Shown one piece after another: positions 1 through 5,719 of a stretch of 8,997 bases of DNA (position 1 is the first letter of the stretch; every line of letters starts with the position of its first letter). Position numbers and translations under genes: made by a program. The stretch is from Gammaproteobacteria bacterium. Its GTDB lineage: Bacteria > Pseudomonadota > Gammaproteobacteria > SZUA-229. The DNA is taken from assembly GCA_016191795.1 (NCBI GenBank), contig JACPVK010000371.1:1-8997 (forward strand), written 5' to 3'. The notes beneath the pieces were generated by a model that saw only the letters and a program-made list of their open reading frames with translations, made no database searches and was not told where the DNA came from.

Positions 1-1868
1 GATAAAGCGTCAGCCAAACGTCCGGATAACTTTTCGCGGCGTTTTAATGAGCCGCCCAGAATTAGCAGGCAGGCATCGGAGAGCAGGGCAAAGGCCGAAC
101 TCATGCGCGTGAGTTGCTGGTAATAATGCATGGCCACGCCTTTGCTGGGTGCTGTTACCAGGCGTGCGCCGGTTAATCCCAGCCACAGGCTGCGGAAGGT
201 ATTACAGGCAATAAATCCGATATGGCTGAACAGCGCATCATCAAATTCCAGCAGACCTTCCTCGGTATTGGGATTATTCACAGCGCCAACTTCGCGCAAT
301 AAATACGGATGACTGCGCAAGGCACCCTGGCCAAATACAATCATGCTGCGGGTAAGAATATTGGCGCCTTCCACGGTAATACTGATTGGTATACCTTGAT
401 AAGCCCGGCCTAAAAAGTTGTTCGGGCCCATGCAAATACCGTGGCCACCGTGCACGTCCTGCGCATGATTCACAATTTTGCGCATACGTTCGGTGAGCTG
501 GTATTTAACAATGCCGGATACTACCGACGGACTTTCACCCGCATCCAGCGCGCTTAAGGTTAAGGTGCGCGCGGCATTCATGATGTAGGCATTGCCGCCA
601 ATCTGGGCCAGTGCTTCTTCCACACCTTCAAAATGGCCTATCGGGGTTTTGAATTGTTTGCGTATGCGAGCATAGGCGCCGGTATAACGCGCCACGTATT
701 TACCCGCACCGGTACTCAGGGCAGGCAGCGAAATGGCGCGGCCGGCGGACAAACAGTTCATCAGCATGGTCCAGCCTTTGCCGATGTATTCCGGGCCACC
801 GATAATCCAGTCCAGTGGAATAAAAACATCCTTGCCACGGTTAGGGCCGTTCATAAACATGTGATTGCTGGTGAAATGGCGTTTACCGATATCAATACCG
901 GGGGTTTTGGGATTGATCAGTGCCAGGGTAATGCCGCGGTTGGCTTCGTCACTGAGTAACTGATCCGGATCGTAGAGCTTGAACGCCAGCCCCAGAACGG
1001 TCGCTACCGGGCCCAGTGTGATGTAGCGTTTGTCCCAGTTAAGTTTGATACCAATGATTTCCTTGCCTTCAAATGTGCCTTTGCATACCACGCCAGTGTC
1101 GGGCATGGAGCCCGCATCGGACCCCGCATCGGGGCCGGTGAGGGCGAAGCAGGGAATGTCTTCGCCACTGGCCAGGCGCGGCAGGTAGTAATTTTTTTGC
1201 TCTTCGGTGCCGTAATGCATTAATAACTCACCGGGGCCGAGAGAATTGGGCACCATGACGGTGACAGCCGCGGTAATACTGCGCCCGGCCACTTTCATCA
1301 CCACACTGGAATGGCCCAGAGCAGAGAATTCCTTGCCGCCATATTTTTTGGGAATGATCATGGCGAAAAAGCCATGCTTCTTTAAAAAGGCCCAGACTTC
1401 CGGTGGCAGATCGTGCTGTTCCTGGGTGATTTTCCAGTCATCGAGCATCTTGCAAAGCTCTTCAACCGGGCCTTCCAGAAATTCCCGCTCTTCTTTATTC
1501 AGCGTTGGTATGGGTAACTCGCGTACCTTGCGATAATCGGGGTCACCACTGAATAGCTCGGCTTCCCACCACACGCTGCCGGCATCCAGTGCTTCCTGTT
1601 CGGTCTGGGAAATACTGGGCATGGATTTGCGCATGAAATCCAGCAAGGGTCTGGCAATATATTGCAATCGAATCTGGCTGACATTGAGCGGAATAACCAC
1701 CGCCAGGAATAAAGTCCAGAGTAAAACATTGGCCACCAGATTGGTGGTGTCGGAGAAACTGAATACCAGCAATACCGCGCCAATCATGGCAGCCCAGGTC
1801 ATTTGTGGTAGCTGAAAGTATGCAGCTATTCCAATGACGATGATGAATATCAGTAGCCAGGTGAACAT
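1..1868 (-). CDS. fadE: FadE-type acyl-CoA dehydrogenase, C-terminus outside window
   Basis: FAD-dependent acyl-CoA dehydrogenase, catalysing the first oxidation of fatty-acid beta-oxidation (acyl-CoA to trans-2-enoyl-CoA). The window shows 622 complete codons; E. coli FadE has about 814, so the C-terminal part is missing. The first ~65 residues are hydrophobic (MFTWLLIFIIVIGIAAYF, then a second stretch near residues 24-63), indicating membrane anchoring at the cytoplasmic face. FadE-like landmarks are TGPDAGSDAGS at 244-254 and ITVEGANILTRSM around residue 500, where the Glu of VEGANILTR is the expected catalytic base. FGQGALRSHPY follows, as in the enterobacterial enzyme. The start at 1866-1868 is chosen because GGAG lies 6 nt upstream and the hydrophobic anchor follows at once. 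It points the same way as the aminotransferase gene, with a 180-nt gap that could hold its own promoter. The family call is secure; chain-length preference cannot be read. Confidence 0.95.
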   Translation of the reverse strand, partial: MFTWLLIFIIVIGIAAYFQLPQMTWAAMIGAVLLVFSFSDTTNLVANVLLWTLFLAVVIPLNVSQIRLQYIARPLLDFMRKSMPSISQTEQEALDAGSVWWEAELFSGDPDYRKVRELPIPTLNKEEREFLEGPVEELCKMLDDWKITQEQHDLPPEVWAFLKKHGFFAMIIPKKYGGKEFSALGHSSVVMKVAGRSITAAVTVMVPNSLGPGELLMHYGTEEQKNYYLPRLASGEDIPCFALTGPDAGSDAGSMPDTGVVCKGTFEGKEIIGIKLNWDKRYITLGPVATVLGLAFKLYDPDQLLSDEANRGITLALINPKTPGIDIGKRHFTSNHMFMNGPNRGKDVFIPLDWIIGGPEYIGKGWTMLMNCLSAGRAISLPALSTGAGKYVARYTGAYARIRKQFKTPIGHFEGVEEALAQIGGNAYIMNAARTLTLSALDAGESPSVVSGIVKYQLTERMRKIVNHAQDVHGGHGICMGPNNFLGRAYQGIPISITVEGANILTRSMIVFGQGALRSHPYLLREVGAVNNPNTEEGLLEFDDALFSHIGFIACNTFRSLWLGLTGARLVTAPSKGVAMHYYQQLTRMSSAFALLSDACLLILGGSLKRREKLSGRLADAL

Positions 1869-1908
1869 GGTTATCTCCATATCAGTGTTGTTATTATCAG
1901 TTACGCCC

Positions 1909-1936
1909 AGAGTCTAGCAGTTGTTGGCCAGACTCT
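1909..1936 (-). promoter_or_regulatory. Inverted repeat in the fadE leader
   Basis: Perfect 7-bp arms AGAGTCT (1909-1915) and AGACTCT (1930-1936) surround 14 nt, and two further pairs are possible inside after one mismatch. It lies about 40 nt upstream of the fadE start. Read towards fadE there is no T-run after it, so it is not a typical terminator. It could be an operator or a leader hairpin. Function is unknown. Confidence 0.35.
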
Positions 1937-1991
1937 TTATTTAAAAACAAAACAAATTGCAGGGTAATCCGTCGTATGTGACTGACAGGAC

Positions 1992-2008
1992 TGCCTGTTT
2001 GACCAGCC
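1992..2008 (-). promoter_or_regulatory. Weak FadR-like sequence upstream of fadE
   Basis: On the minus strand this reads GGCTGGTCAAACAGGCA. The core CTGGTCAAAC differs at one informative base from the CTGGTCNGAC core of the E. coli FadR operator, but the right-hand half (NTGTT) is poorly matched. It lies about 125 nt upstream of the fadE start, which is far for a simple repressor site. The match is suggestive only because the downstream gene is a classical FadR target. Confidence 0.18.
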
Positions 2009-2009
2009 G

Positions 2010-2036
2010 GAAGCGAAGAGTGCGATTTATCGCTTC
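2010..2036 (-). repeat. Hairpin just after the aminotransferase stop codon
   Basis: Perfect 7-bp inverted repeat GAAGCGA (2010-2016) / TCGCTTC (2030-2036) with a 13-nt loop, starting 12 nt beyond the aminotransferase stop. On the minus strand no T-run follows, so this would be a weak intrinsic terminator at best. A competing small hairpin (GCGA/TCGC) can form within it. It may protect a 3' end or attenuate read-through into fadE. Confidence 0.35.
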
Positions 2037-2048
2037 AATCACTATTTT

Positions 2049-3182
2049 TTAGCCCTGGCTGGTTATGAATATCTCCACCCAGAGTGCCAGCGTATCGAGC
2101 TTTGCATCGGATGTGTAAAAGTGTGGTGAAAATCGTATACCTCCACCGCGTAATGCACAGACTACACCACGATTAACCAGATGTTGATAGAGCGCCTGAT
2201 CGGCTATGCCAATGCTAAAGGTAAAAATACCGGCATGGCGTTGTATCTGTGTAGGACTCAGAATGCTGACCCCGGCGATTAAACTGAATAACCCGATCAA
2301 TTTTTGTACTTTTGACAGCACCTGTTGTTCAACATTGGCCATGCCGGTATCGAGCAATAATCCCACGCTAGCATGCAAGGCATGCGCGGCCAGCAAGTTT
2401 GGGCTGCCGCATTCAAATCGTCGCGCACTGTGAGCCGGTTGCCATTGATCCATGTTGTCGAAATCGGTGAAATTTTCCACCATATGCCAGCCGAATTGTT
2501 GCAGCTTTAATCGCGGTAATAATTCGCGTCGACAATAAAATAACGCCAGACCTTCCGGTCCCAGCAACCATTTGTGGCCATCGGCCACCACAAAATCGGC
2601 AAATATCGCCTGCGCATCCAGCTGCATGGCGCCCAGTTGTTGTATGGCATCGACACAAAATAAAATCCTGTTTTGCCGGCAGGCTTTACCCAGCCGGAGC
2701 AAATCCATGCGCAATCCACGCGCATATTGCACACCACTGACGCTGAGTAATCGCGTGTGCTCATTAATGTGACTGATCAATAATTGTTCAGGATCTGCCG
2801 CACCATTCAGATCGACCAATTGAACATTAACGCCTTTATGTACCAGCGACTCCCATACAATTCGGTTTGAGGGAAATTCTTCGGCAGCGATAATGATGTT
2901 GTCACCCGCCTGCCAGTCCAGGCCATAAGCGATAACCGACAAACCTTCAGATGTGTTTTTTAGTAGCGCGATTTCGTCAACTGAGGCGGCATTAATCAGG
3001 GTCGCAAGACGTTGCTTGAGTTCCTGTTCGATTTTTAACCACCGCATATAGTGACGCGAACCGACATGCCCGTTTTCATCGGCAAAATCTTTCACCGCCT
3101 GCACGCTCACCTGTGGCCAGGGCGCAACGGCTGCATGGTTCACATATATAATGTCGTCATCAAGTTTGAACGGAGTATCCAT
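2049..3182 (-). CDS. Class V PLP-dependent aminotransferase (NifS/CsdA-like fold)
   Basis: Fold-type I PLP enzyme of 377 residues, cytosolic. The substrate cannot be named. Visible landmarks are NTSEG at 76-80 (cofactor phosphate binding), FCVDAIQQ at 176-182 with Asp178 expected to contact the PLP ring nitrogen, ADGHKWLLGPEG with the Schiff-base Lys204, and GGGIRFSPHFY near 346-356, where Arg350 is expected to bind the substrate carboxylate. The cysteine desulfurase active-site loop (RxGHHCA type) is absent. Cys342 sits in VVCALRGG, a different context, so I do not call it a desulfurase. Start choice: an in-frame ATG exists at 3263, but its first 25 residues are antisense to the conserved CYTH N-terminus. 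ATG at 3180-3182 has AGG with a 7-nt spacer and begins MDTPFKLDDD; ATG at 3186-3188 would add two residues. It is divergent from the CYTH gene, with at most a few bases between the starts. Confidence 0.88.
   Translation of the reverse strand: MDTPFKLDDDIIYVNHAAVAPWPQVSVQAVKDFADENGHVGSRHYMRWLKIEQELKQRLATLINAASVDEIALLKNTSEGLSVIAYGLDWQAGDNIIIAAEEFPSNRIVWESLVHKGVNVQLVDLNGAADPEQLLISHINEHTRLLSVSGVQYARGLRMDLLRLGKACRQNRILFCVDAIQQLGAMQLDAQAIFADFVVADGHKWLLGPEGLALFYCRRELLPRLKLQQFGWHMVENFTDFDNMDQWQPAHSARRFECGSPNLLAAHALHASVGLLLDTGMANVEQQVLSKVQKLIGLFSLIAGVSILSPTQIQRHAGIFTFSIGIADQALYQHLVNRGVVCALRGGGIRFSPHFYTSDAKLDTLALWVEIFITSQG
3147..3152 (+). promoter_or_regulatory. Candidate -10 box for the CYTH gene
   Basis: A perfect TATAAT lies 34 nt before the CYTH start codon, which would give a leader of roughly 28 nt containing GGAG at 3172-3175. 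No good -35 element is visible at the usual spacing, and there is no extended -10 TG. The box lies inside the 5' coding part of the divergent aminotransferase gene (codons for Ile-Ile-Tyr). By position it is the most likely promoter for the CYTH gene. Confidence 0.45.
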
Positions 3183-3186
3183 AGCC

Positions 3187-3654
3187 ATGCCTGTTGAGAT
3201 CGAACGTAAATTCCTGTTAAAGAATGATAACTGGCGTGCGCAAGCAGAGCAAAGTACACGCATTCGGCAGGGTTATCTGGGAGCACTGGCCAAAGCCTCG
3301 GTGCGTATACGCGTAGAAGGTGATCACGCCAATATTAATATTAAAAGCGCCGAGCTATCCATGCGGCGTATGGAATACGAATACAGCATTCCGCTGGAGG
3401 AAGCCAATGAAATGCTGGACCGTCTCTGCGAGCAACCGCAAATCGACAAGTTACGCCATATTGTGAAATACGGCAAACATGTTTGGGAAATTGATGAGTT
3501 TTTTGGCGACAATGCCGGACTGGTTGTTGCCGAAATTGAGCTGGGTAATGAAATCGAAAAGTTTGATATGCCGGGCTGGGCAGGTGAGGATGTGACGGAA
3601 GATCCGCGGTATTATAATGTGAATCTGGTTAAGCACCCGTATAAAAAATGGTGA
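3187..3654 (+). CDS. CYTH-domain (triphosphate tunnel) protein, likely triphosphatase
   Basis: Single-domain CYTH protein of 155 residues. The family binds triphosphate compounds and divalent metal inside an eight-stranded beta tunnel; members include class IV adenylate cyclases, thiamine triphosphatases and inorganic tripolyphosphatases. The N-terminal signature PVEIERKFL places Glu4, Glu6 and Lys8 as in the ExExK motif. Tunnel-lining charged residues follow in order: TRIRQGYL (24-31), SVRIRV (38-43), Lys53 in NINIKS, MEYEYSI (62-68), KLRHIVKYG (88-96), WEIDEF (100-105) and VVAEIEL (113-119). Size and layout resemble the small bacterial proteins such as the Nitrosomonas europaea tripolyphosphatase, which makes a cyclase less likely, but the substrate is not proven by sequence. 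The ATG at 3187 is used because the signature starts at once; an in-frame ATG at 3151 would add 12 low-complexity residues. GGAG lies 11 nt upstream, a rather long spacer. Confidence 0.9.
   Translation: MPVEIERKFLLKNDNWRAQAEQSTRIRQGYLGALAKASVRIRVEGDHANINIKSAELSMRRMEYEYSIPLEEANEMLDRLCEQPQIDKLRHIVKYGKHVWEIDEFFGDNAGLVVAEIELGNEIEKFDMPGWAGEDVTEDPRYYNVNLVKHPYKKW
3224..3252 (-). promoter_or_regulatory. Candidate promoter for the aminotransferase gene
   Basis: On the minus strand TTGCTC (3252-3247), 17 nt, then TATCAT (3229-3224). The -10 matches the sigma-70 consensus at 5 of 6 positions and the -35 at 3 of 6. It lies about 41 nt before the ATG at 3182, inside the opposite CYTH reading frame, where a promoter for this gene must be if it is transcribed on its own. 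Confidence 0.3.
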
Positions 3655-3712
3655 ACGATTTTTTTGTGGACCGAATTTCATACCGATCTGTGAGTTTATT
3701 ATGTTATCAGAA

Positions 3713-3790
3713 ATAAAGCGTTGCCCTGAAGGGCAACCCACAGTGTGTGATAACGTTGTGGGTCGGCCTTCAGGCTGACGCTTTTTCTTT
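3713..3790. terminator. Long hairpin, bidirectional terminator between CYTH gene and hipA
   Basis: The segment folds in a single register: 3715-3723 pairs with 3776-3784 (two wobbles), 3725-3732 (CCTGAAGG) with 3767-3774 (CCTTCAGG), and 3736-3746 with 3753-3763 (two wobbles). Isolated mismatches interrupt it at 3724/3775, 3733/3766 and 3735/3764. On the plus strand it is followed by TTTTTCTTT, which suits termination of the CYTH transcript 60 nt after its stop. On the minus strand it begins 14 nt after the hipA stop and is followed by TTTATTT. It can also refold as a three-armed structure inside the outer stem (TTGCCC/GGGCAA, ACCCACA/TGTGGGT, CGGCC/GGCTG). It is unusually long for a simple terminator. 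Confidence 0.65.
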
Positions 3791-3798
3791 GAATCGGA

Positions 3799-5178
3799 CT
3801 AGAGCATAACCTCAAACTGGCGGCGAATAGCCTCATGTATCTTTTGCAGATTAGTTTTATTGTCTTCTGGCACGGTTTTCAATTGCGCGACACGTTCCGG
3901 GAAATCGCGGGTGGCGGTGAGTAGATTCTCAACTATCGATGTGAATTCGTTTTTACGTATATCGAGCGTTTTGATAAAGCGCAACCATGCTGACGGAAAA
4001 TCAACGGGTGTTGCGTCCTTGCTATCATCCGGGTAATCACCATAATCCCCAAATGTCATGCCCGGTGGTGTCAGCATATTGTGGATGCGATACGCGCGCA
4101 TGGGTGTGGGATCATACACCGGTGAAAAACTGATCTCGCCTTTACTCTCAATCAGCGATAAATTTTCGAGATGCAAATCACCGTTGCCGGTGAGCATGGC
4201 CATGATTAAACGTTGCAATAAATGTTTTTTCGCCTGTTTGTGATCACTGACCAGTTGAATACGTGGATTACTCAGGGCACGGCCGATCATGTCATAGCTT
4301 GCGCTGTAATGATTGCTGATGTTTTTATTACCCGATGCCAGTATGGAATACATGGATTCCACAAATATCGGGTTGCCCTGTGCATCGCGATCAAATCGGG
4401 CAATAGCCAGGCCATGCAGGCCATTCACTTCCACCGGCCAGTATTGCGGCACGTCAAAGCCGGCGGCACGATGCATGTCCAGGCCCAGAGTTTCCAGTTC
4501 CACCAGGCCGGGGTAGGTGGCGGTATTTTCAAGCTTCAGAATGATGTCGATACGGCCTGTGTCTCCAAAGCGGGTGGGCAGGCCAATGCGGCCATCCCAT
4601 CCGGTTGCCGGGATAGATAAAGGTAATTTGGGAATGGCGCCACCGACACTGGGCGTCGGGCCGAGAATATCAATCAGGGCTTTGGCGTCGTCGTCAAACC
4701 AGGTCATGAATTCTTTCAGGGAAAAGCCAAAACCATCGCTGATTTCCACCAGACCCTTGCGCGAGGGCGTGGCATACCACTGGTGAGCGGCTTCATCCGA
4801 GGCAAAAACATCGATATGGCCAATGGCGCCGTGACCGGCGCGGATCATGATTTCCCAGTCGGTATCAAAGCCCGGTTTGGGGTGCAAATTAATGCTGGCG
4901 AGGTATTTTTGCAGCAGGGCACGTTGAAAATTGCGTTCGGAACGCGGCGGCACCAGTGCCTGTAACGGGGGTAATAAGTCAAAGTACTCGTTGCGTGGAC
5001 GGCTGATGGTGGTGGTGAACTGGTCTGGCGGATATACCATCCCCAGGCCGCGCAGGCCGGTTTTGGCGTATTCCGGCTCGTAAGTAAAACGGGATTCCTT
5101 ATCGGTGACCACCAGCGTGCCCATCTTGACCGGTTGTGGGCCGAGGCGGGTCCAGACGACGGCTATCTTGTCGGCCAT
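3799..5178 (-). CDS. hipA: HipA-family serine/threonine kinase toxin
   Basis: Kinase toxin of a HipBA module, 459 residues (E. coli HipA has 440). E. coli HipA phosphorylates glutamyl-tRNA synthetase and triggers growth arrest and persistence; the target here is unknown. Residues ~5-105 correspond to the HipA N-terminal subdomain. PTPSVGGAIPK at 174-184 is the glycine-rich loop; Ser177 falls where E. coli HipA autophosphorylates Ser150. Lys215 in DIILKLEN is the expected ATP-binding lysine, followed by ELETLGLDMHRAAG and the family motif LAIARFDR (257-264). NGDLHLENLSLI at 332-343 is the catalytic loop, with Asp334 and Asn339; the fifth loop position is Glu338 where E. coli has Lys. YDPTPM at 355-360 supplies the metal-binding Asp356. 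All key residues are present, so it is likely active. It starts 6 nt after the hipB stop without a strong ribosome site, so translation is probably coupled to hipB. Confidence 0.92.
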   Translation of the reverse strand: MADKIAVVWTRLGPQPVKMGTLVVTDKESRFTYEPEYAKTGLRGLGMVYPPDQFTTTISRPRNEYFDLLPPLQALVPPRSERNFQRALLQKYLASINLHPKPGFDTDWEIMIRAGHGAIGHIDVFASDEAAHQWYATPSRKGLVEISDGFGFSLKEFMTWFDDDAKALIDILGPTPSVGGAIPKLPLSIPATGWDGRIGLPTRFGDTGRIDIILKLENTATYPGLVELETLGLDMHRAAGFDVPQYWPVEVNGLHGLAIARFDRDAQGNPIFVESMYSILASGNKNISNHYSASYDMIGRALSNPRIQLVSDHKQAKKHLLQRLIMAMLTGNGDLHLENLSLIESKGEISFSPVYDPTPMRAYRIHNMLTPPGMTFGDYGDYPDDSKDATPVDFPSAWLRFIKTLDIRKNEFTSIVENLLTATRDFPERVAQLKTVPEDNKTNLQKIHEAIRRQFEVML

Positions 5179-5184
5179 CGGGCG

Positions 5185-5430
5185 TTACTCGAACAAATCG
5201 CCGCGAGCAACATGTTCCGCCAGCGAGTTGTCGGCCACCCATACCAGCTTAAGGCCAACGCCCTTGCCTATAGCCTGCAAGGTGCTAAAGCGTGCGTCAT
5301 CGGCTGACTTCAGGCGGGACAGGGCGACTTCGCCGACACTGGAGCGGCTGGCCAGCAGCTTCTGGCTCAGTCCTTCCTCACTGGCGGTTTCCAGCGCCTG
5401 ACTAACGAGGGTATGCAGTTCTGGATTCAT
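5185..5430 (-). CDS. hipB: HipB-like antitoxin, small helix-turn-helix protein
   Basis: Small DNA-binding protein of 81 residues that should neutralise the downstream HipA and repress the operon. The central part, GLSQKLLASRSSVGEVALSRLKS followed by FSTLQAIGKGVGLKLVWV, has the layout of an XRE/Cro-type helix-turn-helix with the family's typical hydrophobic end. Beyond it is a short acidic tail ending GDLFE. Start choice: GTG at 5439, ATG at 5436 and ATG at 5430 are all in frame. The ribosome site AGAGG (5443-5439) is too close to the first two and 8 nt from ATG 5430, so MNPELHTLV is preferred. Gene order (antitoxin first) and the 6-nt gap to hipA are typical of HipBA modules. Confidence 0.85.
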   Translation of the reverse strand: MNPELHTLVSQALETASEEGLSQKLLASRSSVGEVALSRLKSADDARFSTLQAIGKGVGLKLVWVADNSLAEHVARGDLFE

Positions 5431-5460
5431 AATCATCACCTCTGATTACTTTGTTGATAA

Positions 5461-5466
5461 ATTATA
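5461..5466 (-). promoter_or_regulatory. -10 box of the hipBA promoter
   Basis: A perfect TATAAT reads on the minus strand, about 30 nt before the hipB ATG at 5430, so the leader would be around 20-25 nt and would include AGAGG. The -35 area at normal spacing (about 5484-5490) has no clear TTGACA match. That area falls inside the first operator-like copy, which suits autorepression by HipB. Confidence 0.5.
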
Positions 5467-5481
5467 GACCAAAAAATGGAG

Positions 5482-5528
5482 AAATTGATCATATAAGCTA
5501 ATACATAAATTATCATATAAGATAATTA
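5482..5528. promoter_or_regulatory. hipBA operator: Tandem operator-like repeats upstream of hipBA
   Basis: Two copies of ATCATATAAGNTAAT start at 5488 and 5512, 24 bp apart; the longer copies (5482-5504 and 5507-5528) differ by a one-base indel and a few substitutions. The second copy is a near-perfect palindrome, ATTATCATATAAGATAAT (5509-5526), with arms extendable to AATTATC/GATAATT. The half-site TATC...GATA recalls the E. coli HipB operator TATCC-N8-GGATA but with shorter spacing. Copy 1 covers the expected -35 of the hipBA promoter. I infer HipB/HipBA binding sites; no other repressor gene lies nearby. Confidence 0.55.
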
Positions 5529-5574
5529 ATGGCTAAAAACAACATTTATTTATCAAAAACCATAATCAATGGGC

Positions 5575-5635
5575 GCCAGAGTCTCTTAAACAGAATACCG
5601 GGTGGGACAAAGAGACGGCAGGTTTGGGGGTGCCG
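5575..5635 (+). other. Leader hairpins upstream of the sensory operon
   Basis: Two hairpins share bases. The first pairs GTCTCTT (5581-5587) with AAGAGAC (5610-5616) and can be extended, after a 3-nt bulge, by GCC (5575-5577) with GGC (5617-5619). The second pairs CGGCA (5616-5620) with TGCCG (5631-5635) around a G-rich 10-nt loop. Because 5616-5619 belongs to both, the extended first hairpin and the second cannot form together. No T-run follows either. Whether the segment is transcribed depends on where the operon promoter is. No known riboswitch class is recognised. Confidence 0.3.
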
Positions 5636-5647
5636 TTGTGGTGAACA

Positions 5648-5693
5648 TGGTCAGCCATCCATCCATACTCTATATACATGCTCTATATATAAA
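5648..5693 (+). promoter_or_regulatory. Candidate promoter region of the sensory operon, with AT-rich direct repeat
   Basis: TGGTCA (5648-5653), 17 nt, then TATATA (5671-5676) gives 4 of 6 matches to each sigma-70 element. CTCTATATA occurs twice (5668-5676 and 5681-5689), 13 nt apart, and the second copy runs into TATAAA (5688-5693), an alternative -10. Either would start transcription 20-40 nt before the lipoprotein gene. The repeat could be a regulator site or two overlapping promoters. Confidence 0.3.
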
Positions 5694-5719
5694 TGCGTAA
5701 CTATTAAGCCTACCCCGGG

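Noticed and set aside
633..959. Open frame of 108 codons on the plus strand
   Set aside because: It is antisense to the conserved dehydrogenase domain of FadE and has no plausible ribosome site or domain.
1111..1136. Short tandem duplication in fadE (GATGCGGG repeated)
   Set aside because: It encodes DAGSDAGS, which matches the conserved EAGSDAG-type active-site motif of FadE, so it is normal family sequence.
3183..3263. Longer N-terminus for the aminotransferase, starting at 3263
   Set aside because: The extra 27 residues include antisense of the conserved CYTH signature and have no counterpart in the enzyme family. A ribosome site fits the ATG at 3182.
3713..3790. Integron attC site, suggested by the large folded palindrome next to genes
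   Set aside because: The RYYYAAC/GTTRRRY core sites are not at the ends, no integrase is in view, and neighbouring genes lie in alternating orientations.
4222..4620. Open frame of 132 codons on the plus strand
   Set aside because: It is antisense to the HipA kinase core, which carries all family motifs on the minus strand.
3799..5439. Defence island or mobile element around hipBA
   Set aside because: No integrase, transposase, attachment repeats or tRNA gene flank the module, and base composition looks like that of the neighbours.
5571..5640. Cyclic-di-GMP (GEMM-I) riboswitch, suggested by GGGACAAAG
   Set aside because: Only a short stretch resembles the GGGACGCAAAG core. The flanking paired elements and the second conserved stem are not in the right order.
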